A stretch of DNA of 64,000 nt from Faecalibacterium longum CLA-AA-H243 (lineage in GTDB: Bacteria > Bacillota > Clostridia > Oscillospirales > Ruminococcaceae). The position numbers and the translations under genes are program-made. Each line of letters starts with the position of its first letter. Position 1 is the stretch's first letter. Below the pieces are notes generated by a model. It was not told the DNA's origin and searched no databases. It saw only the letters and a program-made list of their open reading frames with translations. The DNA lies in assembly GCF_020687245.1 (NCBI RefSeq), contig NZ_JAJEQG010000004.1:1-64000 (forward strand), in the 5' to 3' direction. Positions 15,910 to 25,533 of the stretch are shown piece by piece.

Positions 15910-17882
15910 AAGAATTGCAGGCAAAAGCCAAAGTCACCCAGACCATGACCCGTGACGGTCTGGTGGTGGAAAATCAGGCGGACGGTACTGTGGAGAACAT
16001 TTCCAGCCGGGAGGCGGAACAGGACTACTCCACGGATGCCGAGGGCAAGGCTGAAAAAATCTTAGAACGGGTCGAGGACATCAAGGACAAGCACAAGGCA
16101 AAGAAAAAGGCCAAGCAAGCTGCGGAAACTGCCGAAAGCGAAGATGGCCTGCACCGCTCTGCTTCCCGTCTGGAACTGACCGAGGAAGAACGGGCAGACC
16201 CGGAATTACAGCCGTATATCCACAAAGCGGGGGCAAAAGCCGACAAGCTGGATGCGGCCCGCGCTGCTTTGCCGAAAAAACGTGTCCCGGTCAAGGAAAA
16301 AATCTACGATGCCGCCAGCGGCAAGGCAAAATCCACCCTGCGCTTTGAGCAGCAGGACAAAGGCCCGCCCAGCCTGAAACCAAACCCGGCCAGCCGCCCG
16401 CTATCGGAAGCGTTGCTGTTCGCTCACGGAAAAATCCATGAAGTCGAACACGAAAATGTGGGTGTGGAGGGTGGCCACAAGGGTGAAGAACTTGTGGAGC
16501 ATCAGACCGCCAAGGTCATCCGCAGCGGCATCCGGCACCACAAGATGAAGTCCTACAAGGCCGTGGAAAAGGCAGAGCGGGAATTGCGTTCGGCTAACGC
16601 CGAGTATTTCTATCAGAAGTCTTTGCGGGACAATCCGCAAATTGCACAGGCGGCCAGCAACCCCATTTCCCGGATGTGGCAGAAACGGCGTATCAAACAG
16701 CAGTATGCCAAAGCTGCACGGCAGGCCGGCCAAGCCGCCGCGCAGGGTGCAGCCGCCACCGTGGAGAACGGTTTCCGGGTAACAAAGCTGGCGGCCGAGG
16801 GCGGCGAACGGGTAGCCGAATTTGCGGCCCGGAATTGGAAAACCATTCTGATCGTGGCGGTGTTCAGTCTGCTGGCTCTGCTCCTGATAACAGGGTTGCA
16901 GTCCTGCACCGTGATGGCGGGCACCGCTGGAACCGGCGTGACGGCATCCTCTTACTTTTCCAAGGACAAGGATATGCTGGGTGCAGAGAAAGCCTACGCC
17001 AAGCTGGAACAAAAACTGCAACGGTATCTCGACACCTACGAGGCCACCCACAACTACGATGAATACCATTTTTATCTGGACGAAATCGAGCATGACCCCT
17101 ATGTGCTGATCTCGATTTTGTCCGCGCTCCATGACGGCGTTTTTACATTGGCCGAGGTGCAGGGCGAACTTGAAATGCTCTTTGAAAAGCAGTACATCCT
17201 GACCGAGACCGTGACCATGCAGATACGTTACCGTACAAAAATGATGGTCATTATTGGCCCGTATGGTGTGCCGCAGGTTATCACCTATCAAGAACCGTAT
17301 GAATACTACATCTGCACGGTCAAGCTGAAGAACAAAGATTTGTCCCACCTACCCGTGGAAGTGCTGACCGAAGAACAGCTCAGTGCCTATTCGCTCTATA
17401 TGCGCACACTGGGCAACCGGCCGGATTTGTTCGGCAAAGCGCAATACCCCAATGCGTCTACCATCAAGCAGCCCACCTACTACGATATTCCCCCGGAAGC
17501 ACTAAAGGATGATAGGTTTGCCGCCATGATGGAGGAAGCCACGAAGTACATCGGCTACCCGTATGTGTGGGGCGGCAGTTCGCCCAGCACCAGCTTTGAT
17601 TGCAGCGGCTACATTTCGTGGGTGCTGAATCACTCCGGCTGGAACGTGGGCCGCCAGACCGCACAGGGCCTTTACAACCTCTGTACTCCTGTTTCGACGG
17701 CGCAGGTCAAACCGGGCGACCTTGTGTTTTTCAAGGGAACCTACGATACCCCCGGCGTGAGCCATTGCGGTATCTATGTAGGCAATTCCATCATGCTGCA
17801 CTGCGGCGACCCTATCTCTTACACAAACCTCAACTCAAAATATTGGCAGGAACATTTTTACAGCTATGGGCGTTTACCGTGA
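15906..17882 (+). CDS. conjugation cell-wall hydrolase (NlpC/P60)
   Basis: This is 658 residues from a TTG that overlaps the methyltransferase stop. The first about 300 residues are charged and partly coiled coil (EKILERVEDIKDKHKAKKKA). One membrane helix lies near 311-333 (ILIVAVFSLLALLLITGLQS). The C-terminal NlpC/P60 domain contains YVWGGSSP, FDCSGYISWVL with Cys about 566, and VSHCGIYVG with His about 620. The protein should stay membrane-anchored and open peptidoglycan for the transfer channel. This is the expected domain order of the CD1107/CD1108-type ICE hydrolases. Confidence 0.9.
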   Translation: MKELQAKAKVTQTMTRDGLVVENQADGTVENISSREAEQDYSTDAEGKAEKILERVEDIKDKHKAKKKAKQAAETAESEDGLHRSASRLELTEEERADPELQPYIHKAGAKADKLDAARAALPKKRVPVKEKIYDAASGKAKSTLRFEQQDKGPPSLKPNPASRPLSEALLFAHGKIHEVEHENVGVEGGHKGEELVEHQTAKVIRSGIRHHKMKSYKAVEKAERELRSANAEYFYQKSLRDNPQIAQAASNPISRMWQKRRIKQQYAKAARQAGQAAAQGAAATVENGFRVTKLAAEGGERVAEFAARNWKTILIVAVFSLLALLLITGLQSCTVMAGTAGTGVTASSYFSKDKDMLGAEKAYAKLEQKLQRYLDTYEATHNYDEYHFYLDEIEHDPYVLISILSALHDGVFTLAEVQGELEMLFEKQYILTETVTMQIRYRTKMMVIIGPYGVPQVITYQEPYEYYICTVKLKNKDLSHLPVEVLTEEQLSAYSLYMRTLGNRPDLFGKAQYPNASTIKQPTYYDIPPEALKDDRFAAMMEEATKYIGYPYVWGGSSPSTSFDCSGYISWVLNHSGWNVGRQTAQGLYNLCTPVSTAQVKPGDLVFFKGTYDTPGVSHCGIYVGNSIMLHCGDPISYTNLNSKYWQEHFYSYGRLP

Positions 17883-17900
17883 CGCCAGAAAGGATTTTGT

Positions 17901-18152
17901 ATGGCAAAAAGACTTTCCCGCATTGAGCGCGACATCGAACGGCTCAAAGAAAAAATCAGCGAATACCAGCAGCAGTTGAAAGAACTGGAATCTGCAAAGA
18001 CTGAACAGGAAAACCTGCAGATCATTCAGCTGGTGCGCAGCATGAACATGAAGCCGGACGAGTTCGCGGCCTTCCTGCGCAGCGGTGCGTTGAATGCTGC
18101 ACCCACCGCCACCCCGTACCACAAACAGGAGGATGCCGCCGATGAAACCTGA
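17901..18152 (+). CDS. DUF4315 coiled-coil protein
   Basis: This is 83 residues. The N-terminal coiled coil (RIERDIERLKEKISEYQQQL) and the NMKPDEFAAFLRSG segment match DUF4315, which is regularly found between the NlpC/P60 and DUF4366 genes of clostridial ICEs. The function is unknown; a structural role beside the channel is plausible. Its 3' end overlaps the next start by 11 bases. Confidence 0.8.
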   Translation: MAKRLSRIERDIERLKEKISEYQQQLKELESAKTEQENLQIIQLVRSMNMKPDEFAAFLRSGALNAAPTATPYHKQEDAADET

Positions 18153-18864
18153 CAACTGGAACCGCTTCGCTGCCGGACTGCTGGCTATCCTGCTCTGCCT
18201 CTGTTCGTTCTCCATGCCTGTTTTTGCAAGCGGCACTGACCCTGCCCCGGAACCTCTGCCAGAAATTGCCGAGGAAGAACCGACTACGGGCGGCATGGAG
18301 CCGGAGGGCGTGTCCATCACGCCCAAAGGCAACGCAACACTGGTGGATGATTTTTACGGCGACAAGCAGCTTATCACCGTGACCACCAAGGCCGGGAATT
18401 ATTTTTACATCCTGATTGACCGCGCCAACGAGGACAAGGAAACTTCTGTCCACTTTCTGAACCAAGTGGACGATGCCGACTTGCTGGCTCTGCTGGATGA
18501 AGAACCGCAGACCGCCGAGGTCTGCACCTGCACCGTGAAATGTGAGGCCGGAAACGTCAACGAAAACTGCCCCTTGTGTGAAAAGAGCCTGCGCAACTGC
18601 ACGGCCCCGGAAGCGGTGAAAACCGACACCGAAACGCCGCAGGAAAAGCCCAAGTCCAACATGGGCAGTCTGATGATCCTGCTGGTGCTGGCTCTGGCGG
18701 GCGGCGGCGCGGCCCTCTATTATTTCAAGTTCCGCAAGCCCAAGGCCGATACCACCGGGCACGATGATCTGGACGAATACGATTTTGGCGAGGACGAGGA
18801 TGCAGACGAGGAACCGGCTGAAATCGAGATTCATTCGGAGGACGGACAGGAGGACGAAACATGA
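18142..18864 (+). CDS. DUF4366 membrane protein with signal peptide
   Basis: This is 240 residues from the ATG at 18142, after AGGAGG inside the DUF4315 gene. There is a signal peptide (about residues 9-29, ending in SMPVFA), an extracytoplasmic domain with a cysteine cluster (CTCTVKCEAG, CPLCEKSLRNC), then a membrane helix (MILLVLALAGGGAALYYF) and an acidic cytoplasmic tail. This is the DUF4366 layout of Tn1549-like transfer regions. A surface adhesion or channel-scaffold role is inferred. Its stop overlaps topB by four bases. Confidence 0.82.
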   Translation: MKPDNWNRFAAGLLAILLCLCSFSMPVFASGTDPAPEPLPEIAEEEPTTGGMEPEGVSITPKGNATLVDDFYGDKQLITVTTKAGNYFYILIDRANEDKETSVHFLNQVDDADLLALLDEEPQTAEVCTCTVKCEAGNVNENCPLCEKSLRNCTAPEAVKTDTETPQEKPKSNMGSLMILLVLALAGGGAALYYFKFRKPKADTTGHDDLDEYDFGEDEDADEEPAEIEIHSEDGQEDET

Positions 18865-20978
18865 GCTTTCAGCTGGTGATCGCCGAAAAACCCAGTGTGG
18901 CCCGCAGCATTGCCGCCGTGATCGGGGCCACTGAAAAGCAAACCGGCTATTGGCAGGGCGGTGGTTATTTGGTCAGCTGGTGCATCGGGCATCTGGTGTC
19001 CTTTGCCGAGGCGGGCCAGTACGATGAAAAATACTGCAAGTGGAAGTATGAAGATTTGCCCATCCTGCCCCAGCCGTGGCAGTTCATTGTCCCGGACGAA
19101 AAGAAACAGCAGTTTGAAGTTCTGCGTGCCCTGCTCAACCGCCCGGATGTGGACAGTGTGACCGCCGCAACCGACGCAGGCCGGGAGGGAGAACTTATCT
19201 TCCGCTTTGTCTACCAAATGGCCGGCTGCACGAAACCTGTGAAGCGGCTCTGGGTTTCCAGCATGGAGGATGCCGCCATCCGGGAGGGCTTTGCAAACCT
19301 GCGCCCGGATTCGGATTACGATGCGCTGTACCAATCGGCCCTCTGCCGTGCAAAAGCAGATTGGCTGGTGGGCATCAATGCAACGCGACTGTTTTCGGTG
19401 CTGTATCACAAAACCCTGACGGTAGGCCGGGTGCAGACCCCGACACTGAAAATGTTGGTGGATCGGGACGCAAAAATCCTGCGCTTCCAGAAAGAAAAGT
19501 ATTACACGGTCGGCATCCATTCCGGCAGCCTGAAAGCAGACAGTGGGTGCATTGCGGATGCAGAAACCGCAAATTCTCTCAAAGAAAAATGCACGAGTGC
19601 AGTTGCCGTCTGTACTTCTGTCAAACGGGAGAAAAAGACAGAACAGCCGCCCAAGCTCTATGACCTGACCACCTTGCAGCGGGAGGCAAACCGCCTGTTC
19701 GGTTTCACGGCAAAGCAGACCCTTGATTATGCCCAGCAACTTTACGAAAAGAAACTGCTGACCTATCCCCGCACCGACAGCCAATATCTGACCGAGGATA
19801 TGGGCCAGACAGCACAACATCTTGTGTCTGACCTGCTGGGGCTGCTGCCCTTTGCCCAAGGGCTTGGCTTGACCCCGGAAGTGGGCCGGATTCTGAACAG
19901 CAAAAAGGTATCGGACCACCACGCCATCATCCCCACGTCCGAATTTGTAAAGCAGGGGTTCACTGGTCTTGCGGAAAGTGAGAGCAAGCTGATGAACCTT
20001 GTCTGCTCCAAGCTGCTCTGCGCCGTGGCTGCGCCCCATGAGTACGAAACGGTGACTGCTGTGTTCTCCTGCGCCGGGAACGAGTTCACCGCCAAGGGAA
20101 AGACGGTGCTTGTTCCCGGTTGGAAAGAAATCGACCAGCGGTTCCGCTCCAACCTGAAAGCGGATACCGAGGAAGAAGTGCTGAACACCCTGCCGGAACT
20201 GGCCGAGGGACAGAGTTTTTCCGTGATGGCTAACGTTTCGGAACACTTCACGTCCCCGCCGAAAGCCTACACCGAAGATACGCTCCTGTCGGCAATGGAG
20301 CGGGCCGGGGCCGAAGATATGCCGGAGGACAAGGTGAATTGCTCCGCAGGAGCAAGAGAGGGTGGCCTGGGCCAAGCGGAACGTAAGGGGCTGGGCACTC
20401 CGGCCACCCGTGCCGCGATTCTGGAAAAACTGGTGCAAATGGGCTTTGTGCAGCGCAAGGGTAAGCAGCTTGTCCCCACCAAGGACGGCATCAATCTGGC
20501 GGTGGTTCTGCCGGAAAGCCTGACCTCTCCCGCTCTGACTGCTGAATGGGAAAACCGTCTGACCGAGATTGCCAAAGGCAGCGCAGACCCGGACGAGTTT
20601 ATGGCCGAAATTGAAGCGCAGGTGCGTCAGCTGGTCAAGACCTATTCCTGCATCAGCGCGGACAAACAAAACCTGTTCCAGTCGGAACGGGTTATCATCG
20701 GCAAGTGTCCCCGGTGTGGTGAAAACGTCTATGAGGGCAAAAAGAATTTCTACTGCGGGAATCGTAGCTGTCAGTTCGTGATGTGGAAGAATGACCGCTT
20801 CTTTGAGCAGCGCAAAAAGGCGTTCACCCCAAAGATCGCCGCCGCTCTGCTCAAAAACGGTAAGGCAAAGGTCAAGGGCCTCTACTCCGAGAAAACAGGC
20901 AAAACCTATGATGCAACAGTACTTCTAGCAGATACGGGAGGCAAGTACGTCAATTACCGGGTAGAGCGTAAGGGATAA
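18861..20978 (+). CDS. topB: DNA topoisomerase III (type IA)
   Basis: This is 705 residues. The TOPRIM domain (LVIAEKPSVARSIAAVIG, ATDAGREGELIFR with the acidic triad) is followed by the type IA core with TYPRTDSQYL, catalytic Tyr about 301, and the KVSDHHAIIPT motif. The C-terminus holds a zinc-ribbon (CPRCG...CGNRSCQF). It relaxes or decatenates ICE DNA during replication and transfer. It is full length for the ICE-encoded TraE/TopB type and coupled to the DUF4366 gene. Confidence 0.93.
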   Translation: MSFQLVIAEKPSVARSIAAVIGATEKQTGYWQGGGYLVSWCIGHLVSFAEAGQYDEKYCKWKYEDLPILPQPWQFIVPDEKKQQFEVLRALLNRPDVDSVTAATDAGREGELIFRFVYQMAGCTKPVKRLWVSSMEDAAIREGFANLRPDSDYDALYQSALCRAKADWLVGINATRLFSVLYHKTLTVGRVQTPTLKMLVDRDAKILRFQKEKYYTVGIHSGSLKADSGCIADAETANSLKEKCTSAVAVCTSVKREKKTEQPPKLYDLTTLQREANRLFGFTAKQTLDYAQQLYEKKLLTYPRTDSQYLTEDMGQTAQHLVSDLLGLLPFAQGLGLTPEVGRILNSKKVSDHHAIIPTSEFVKQGFTGLAESESKLMNLVCSKLLCAVAAPHEYETVTAVFSCAGNEFTAKGKTVLVPGWKEIDQRFRSNLKADTEEEVLNTLPELAEGQSFSVMANVSEHFTSPPKAYTEDTLLSAMERAGAEDMPEDKVNCSAGAREGGLGQAERKGLGTPATRAAILEKLVQMGFVQRKGKQLVPTKDGINLAVVLPESLTSPALTAEWENRLTEIAKGSADPDEFMAEIEAQVRQLVKTYSCISADKQNLFQSERVIIGKCPRCGENVYEGKKNFYCGNRSCQFVMWKNDRFFEQRKKAFTPKIAAALLKNGKAKVKGLYSEKTGKTYDATVLLADTGGKYVNYRVERKG

Positions 20979-20991
20979 AGAAAACGAGGGC

Positions 20992-21030
20992 CGGTTATGG
21001 TAAGGTGAAGCATTCATTTTGCCATAACCG
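20992..21030 (+). promoter_or_regulatory. intergenic hairpin between topB and the ArdC/YodL gene
   Basis: CGGTTATGG (20992-21000) pairs with CCATAACCG (21022-21030), followed by a small stem CTATCC/GGATAG and the ribosome site of the next gene. It lacks a T-run on the plus strand, so it is probably a processing or translation element. Confidence 0.5.
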
Positions 21031-21072
21031 ACTCTCTCTATCCGTAGGATAGCAAAAAAGGAGTGTGACCAA

Positions 21073-24000
21073 ATGAGCGAACTATTTTCCATCCAGCTGC
21101 AAAATCGACAGCAACAAGGCGGAGATGGCGTCTGGCTGGACCTGCCCACCACAACCGAACAGGTACAAGTGGCCCTGCGGCAAATCGGCATTTCGTCCGA
21201 TAATCCGCAGGGCCTTTTCATTTCTGGCTACTTTGCCGAGGAAGAAAAACGCTTTGCAATTTCTTATAACATGGTGCTGGCATCCAATGTGGACGAACTG
21301 AACTTTCTGGCATCACGACTGGAAACCCTCTCTACCGGGGAACGCGCAGAGCTGAACGCCGCCCTGCAAGCCCCGCAGAGTGAGCTTTTCAGCATCGGGA
21401 GAATCACCGACTTTCCCGAAAACGTGGACTACTATGTGCATCTGCCGGATGTGCACGGGCCTGCCCAGCTAGGAGATTACTACCTGAATCGCTCCGGCAT
21501 GGTGAATATGCCGGAAGAATGGAAAGGCGGCATCGACACGGCACAGTTTGGCCGGTATGTGGCTCAGCAGGAACAGGGTGCGTTCACCCAGTACGGCTAC
21601 CTTGTCAAAAGCGGGGACGAGTGGCAGAAAGTCCACGAGGGCCAGCCTGTGCCGGAGGAATACCGGGTACTGTCCTTTCCTGCGCCGGAAGTTTTGCGAG
21701 ATTCGGCCAACATCCCGCCACCTGTTCAGCCTGAAACGGAACCGCAGAAAGTTATTCCCATTATCCTAAACGGCAAGGACAGCGCGGAACGCATGAAAGA
21801 AATCACGGACCGGCTGGAAACAGGCATTCAAGAATTATTCGACAGTGACCGCTACAAGGCCTACCTCACCACGATGGCGAAATTCCACAATTACAGCTTC
21901 AACAACACCTTGCTGATCGCCATGCAGGGCGGGCAGCTGGTGGCGGGCTTCAACAAGTGGAAAGACACGTTCCACCGCACCGTAAAGAAAGGCGAAAAAG
22001 GCATCAAGATTCTGGCTCCTGCGCCGTACAAGGTCAAGCAGAAGATGGAAAAGCTGGACGAACAGGGCAAGCCGATTCTGGACAAGGACGGCAAGCCGCT
22101 GACCGAGGAAAAAACGGTACAGATTCCGGCGTTCAAGGTGGTGTCCGTGTTCGATGTCAGCCAGACCGAGGGCGCACCTCTGCCCTCTATCGCGGTGAAT
22201 GAACTGTCCGGCAGCGTGCAGGACTACCAAGATTTTTTCAAGGCATTGGAGCAGGCATCCCCGGTACCCATCGGGTTTGAGGACATCGAGGGCGGGGCGC
22301 ATGGTTACTTTCATCTTCTCGACAACCGCATTGCCATCCAAGAGGGCATGAGCCAGTTACAGACCATCAAGACGGCCATCCACGAGATTGCCCATGCCAA
22401 GCTCCACGCCATCGACCCCAACGACCCGGAACAGACCAACCGCCCGGACAGCCGCACCCGCGAGGTGCAGGCCGAAAGCGTGGCCTATACTGTCTGCCAG
22501 CACTATGGGCTGGACACGTCTGAGTATTCGTTTGGCTATGTGGCTGGGTGGAGTTCGGGCCGGGAACTGGCGGAACTGAAAGCCTCTCTGGAAGTTATCC
22601 GCAGCACAGCCCATGAGCTGATCTCTGCACTGGACGAACATCTGGCAGAGCTGCGCCAGCAGCGGGAAGCAGACCTTTCTGCTGCACAGGAGACTGCATT
22701 TGTGCTGGACAGTGGCAACACCCTGTTCATCCAGACCTGCGATTCCGGCTATGACTACACTCTGTATGGCCCGGACCACACGGCTCTGGACGGTGGGCAG
22801 CTGGACGCGCCCGGTCTGACCCTGCCAGATGCCGGGCAGGAAGCACTTAATCTGCTGGGGCAGACAGCCGCAGTGTCGGAAGTCCTGTTGGGCGACAAGC
22901 TGGCGGCGTTCCAAGAGGCGGCGGAAAAGGCAAACGAAATTCCCACGCCCATTAAAATTCCAGACCCCGCCGCAGAGCCTACGGTCACGGTTCTGTGGAG
23001 TGAAAGCGACAAGCTGCAGGACGGCGAAATCATGCCGCTGTCCGTGGCAAACCGAGTTTTTGAAAAACTGGACACCGCCCAGCACACGGACCGGGAAAAG
23101 GACGGCTACACGGGCGGCTGGTACGACAAGACCGCATTCCGTATTGATTTTACCCTGAACGGCCAGCCCGACAACTACGAGGGACGGCAAGATTTTGGTG
23201 ACGGAGAGGGTTCTTTGGTTCAGCATATCCAGAACTACCACGAATACTACGCCAAGGACGAGAACTGGAAAAATTTTGTTCTGCACAACAAAGGCCCGGA
23301 AGCGTGGGAACAAGACAAGGCAGAGCGGGAAATGGTGCTGACCGAGTTTATCCCGTACCTCAAACAACATTGCAATCTTTCCGCTATGGAGCAGACCGCC
23401 GCCACCGCTTTGCAGGAGGGGCAGAACATTTCGCCGGAACAGGCGGCCTATTACAACGCTGTTGTGGCCTATGTGCAGGACTGCCGCCCGCTGCTCAACC
23501 AAGGCCAGTATGACTTGCCGGAACCGCCCAAGCTGGCCGACTTTGACCAGACCTTGCAGGACTATAAGGCACAGGTACAGGCCGAGATCGCGCAGGAAGC
23601 TGCCGATGCTGGAATGACCGTAGAGGAATACGCAGCGGCAGGCTTTGAAGCACCGCAGCAGGACAGCTTTTCCATCTACCAGCTGCGCAATGAAGATTCC
23701 ACCCGCGATTACCGTTTTGAGCCCTACGACCGCCTGCAGGCCGCTGGTTTGTCCGTGGACAAGGCCAACTATACGGAGGTTTACGCCGCGCCGCTGGCTG
23801 CTGGCACCACGTTGGAGGACCTCTACCGCACGTTCAACGTGGACCATCCGGCAGATTTCAAGGGACACTCACTGTCTGTTTCGGATGTGGTGGTACTGCA
23901 CCAGAATGGGCAGGACACCGCCCACTACTGCGACAGTGTGGGCTTCCAGCAGGTGCCGGAGTTCTTGCGGGAAAATCCGCTGCGTACCGCAGAACTTTCC

Positions 24001-24267
24001 ACCGAACAAAACGAAAATATGATTGATGGCGTGCTGAACAATACGCCCTCTCTGGGCGAATTGGAGGCCAAAGCAAAAGCCGGAGAACAAATCTCTCTGA
24101 CGGACCTTGCCGCCGCAGTCAAGGCCGAAGAAAAGGCACCAAAAGCCAAGAAGTCCCACACGGCCAAGCCGAAAAAGCCATCCATCCGGGCACAGCTGGA
24201 TGCCGCAAAAAAGGAGCAGAGCAAGCAAACACCGCCACGGGAAAAGACAAAGGAATTGGAGGTATAA
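21073..24267 (+). CDS. large antirestriction-type protein (ArdA-like, ArdC, YodL domains)
   Basis: This is 1064 residues. The N-terminus (residues about 1-210) has ArdA-like features (ISGYFAEEEKRFAISYNMVL, YYVHLPDVHGPAQLGDYYLN). Residues about 235-330 match the ArdC N-terminal DNA-binding domain (AKFHNYSFNNTLLIAMQGG, FNKWKDTFHRTVKKGEKGIK). A zinc-peptidase motif HEIAHAKLH starts near residue 437. Middle segments resemble LPD-type modules. Residues about 860-970 match a YodL domain (SFSIYQLRNEDSTRDYRFEP). It ends in a basic tail. It probably enters the recipient early or acts there to counter restriction. A natural fusion of several anti-defence domains. Confidence 0.8.
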   Translation: MSELFSIQLQNRQQQGGDGVWLDLPTTTEQVQVALRQIGISSDNPQGLFISGYFAEEEKRFAISYNMVLASNVDELNFLASRLETLSTGERAELNAALQAPQSELFSIGRITDFPENVDYYVHLPDVHGPAQLGDYYLNRSGMVNMPEEWKGGIDTAQFGRYVAQQEQGAFTQYGYLVKSGDEWQKVHEGQPVPEEYRVLSFPAPEVLRDSANIPPPVQPETEPQKVIPIILNGKDSAERMKEITDRLETGIQELFDSDRYKAYLTTMAKFHNYSFNNTLLIAMQGGQLVAGFNKWKDTFHRTVKKGEKGIKILAPAPYKVKQKMEKLDEQGKPILDKDGKPLTEEKTVQIPAFKVVSVFDVSQTEGAPLPSIAVNELSGSVQDYQDFFKALEQASPVPIGFEDIEGGAHGYFHLLDNRIAIQEGMSQLQTIKTAIHEIAHAKLHAIDPNDPEQTNRPDSRTREVQAESVAYTVCQHYGLDTSEYSFGYVAGWSSGRELAELKASLEVIRSTAHELISALDEHLAELRQQREADLSAAQETAFVLDSGNTLFIQTCDSGYDYTLYGPDHTALDGGQLDAPGLTLPDAGQEALNLLGQTAAVSEVLLGDKLAAFQEAAEKANEIPTPIKIPDPAAEPTVTVLWSESDKLQDGEIMPLSVANRVFEKLDTAQHTDREKDGYTGGWYDKTAFRIDFTLNGQPDNYEGRQDFGDGEGSLVQHIQNYHEYYAKDENWKNFVLHNKGPEAWEQDKAEREMVLTEFIPYLKQHCNLSAMEQTAATALQEGQNISPEQAAYYNAVVAYVQDCRPLLNQGQYDLPEPPKLADFDQTLQDYKAQVQAEIAQEAADAGMTVEEYAAAGFEAPQQDSFSIYQLRNEDSTRDYRFEPYDRLQAAGLSVDKANYTEVYAAPLAAGTTLEDLYRTFNVDHPADFKGHSLSVSDVVVLHQNGQDTAHYCDSVGFQQVPEFLRENPLRTAELSTEQNENMIDGVLNNTPSLGELEAKAKAGEQISLTDLAAAVKAEEKAPKAKKSHTAKPKKPSIRAQLDAAKKEQSKQTPPREKTKELEV

Positions 24268-24270
24268 GCC

Positions 24271-25215
24271 GTGCAAAAATTTGAAAATATGGATGTGATC
24301 GCTGCGCTGGAAGCCATTATGCACCAGAACACCGCATACTATCAGGGCGATTTTGCCTATGACATCAAGATGCTGCGGGAGGCCGCCCGCAGCGACCAGC
24401 CGGAAGATAAGCTGCTGTTGTGGCTGTCCCGGCCTTCTGGAACATTCTGCTTCCGGGAACGGGACGTGCTGCTCAAAGACACGCAAGCCTACAACACATG
24501 GAAATTCTGCGGCGAACAGACCCATGACAGGATTCTTGCCTATGCGGTGGAGCTGACCGGCGCGGCCAACGGAACCGTGCAAGGCAATCTGTATGAACTG
24601 GACTATCAGCAGCACTTCCAGCACATCCGGGAAGTCGCCCTGCCCGTGGGTGCCAATCGTCTGATCTACGAAAGCGGGATGCGGGAGATTGGCCCGAAAA
24701 AGCATTTCGACAGCCGCCCGGACAAATATTTCGGGGAGTTCGTGCGGTATGAAATGCAGCCCCGTGACCCGGAACTTCTGCAAGCGGCCATCCGGCAGGA
24801 GCAGCGCAGCCGGGAACCGGCACGGCCCGGTGATTTCAAAGAACATCTTGCGGCACTGCACACCGGGCTGATTGAGGCCGAGGCCCAGCGCATTGCGGCA
24901 GACATGAAACGGCTGGCTGCTCCCAACAGCCCGGACAAGAATCATTTTATGGTGGAGGTATCGCCCTATTTTACCAAACTGGCATCCAGCCGGGACACGG
25001 ACCAGCTGCTTGCCATGCTGCCGTACAAATCCATGCACCTTTCCAGCGTGAAAGACCGTTTCGGCATCTATGCGCTGGTTGACAAAAAGGAGAACCGGGA
25101 CAGGGGCATCCGCAAGCCCCGTGCTTCCGTCCGCAAGCAGCTTTCCGAAACAAAACAGGCCGCCAGCCCGAAAAAGGCAGCGGCCCGCAGCAAACAACAT
25201 GAAATGGAGGTCTGA
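24271..25215 (+). CDS. ICE protein of unknown function
   Basis: This is 314 residues from GTG at 24271, 3 bases after the previous stop and preceded by GGAGG. It is soluble, with a globular first part (LLLWLSRPSGTFCFRERDVL, TWKFCGEQTHDRILAYAVEL), a helical middle and a basic C-terminal tail (KPRASVRKQLSETK...KKAAARSKQHEMEV) like the tail of the upstream protein. It accompanies the YodL gene in this ICE type. I do not recognise a domain with known function. Confidence 0.65.
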   Translation: MQKFENMDVIAALEAIMHQNTAYYQGDFAYDIKMLREAARSDQPEDKLLLWLSRPSGTFCFRERDVLLKDTQAYNTWKFCGEQTHDRILAYAVELTGAANGTVQGNLYELDYQQHFQHIREVALPVGANRLIYESGMREIGPKKHFDSRPDKYFGEFVRYEMQPRDPELLQAAIRQEQRSREPARPGDFKEHLAALHTGLIEAEAQRIAADMKRLAAPNSPDKNHFMVEVSPYFTKLASSRDTDQLLAMLPYKSMHLSSVKDRFGIYALVDKKENRDRGIRKPRASVRKQLSETKQAASPKKAAARSKQHEMEV

Positions 25216-25217
25216 CC

Positions 25218-25418
25218 ATGAATTTCAGCGTGGAAGAAGAAAATTTGATCTGTATGTACCACACCTCTGACCGCCGCCGAACGATGGCGCGGATGCTGAC
25301 CGCCCTGCCGGACATGGACACGGAAATGCGGCGGCTGGCAAACGGCACCATTGCAAAGTTGGAGCACATGACCGATGCTGACTTTGACGGACAGAGGTTT
25401 GATTTTACGGGTGAATAA
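25218..25418 (+). CDS. TTRAP-family transposon-transfer assisting protein
   Basis: This is 66 residues with GGAGG upstream and a 2-base gap from the previous gene. MNFSVEEENLICMYHTSDRR, then ALPDMDTEMRRLANGTIAKL and MTDADFDG match the small TTRAP family associated with clostridial conjugative transposons. Their biochemical role is not established. It is the last gene of the long rightward transfer operon. Confidence 0.78.
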   Translation: MNFSVEEENLICMYHTSDRRRTMARMLTALPDMDTEMRRLANGTIAKLEHMTDADFDGQRFDFTGE

Positions 25419-25431
25419 TACCGCCAGCTTA

Positions 25432-25526
25432 ACAATGGCACATTATTTTCAGTGAAAGTAATGTGCCATTGTCAACACAGAAATAGCCGGACACGGTGGC
25501 CTTGTGGCTGCTGTGTCCGGCTATTT
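25432..25526. terminator. two adjacent long hairpins (operon end)
   Basis: ACAATGGCACATTA (25432-25445) pairs perfectly with 25459-25472. AAATAGCCGGACAC (25481-25494) pairs perfectly with 25513-25526. They separate the convergent ends of the transfer operon and the BRO gene. Confidence 0.75.
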
Positions 25527-25533
25527 TCATGTA

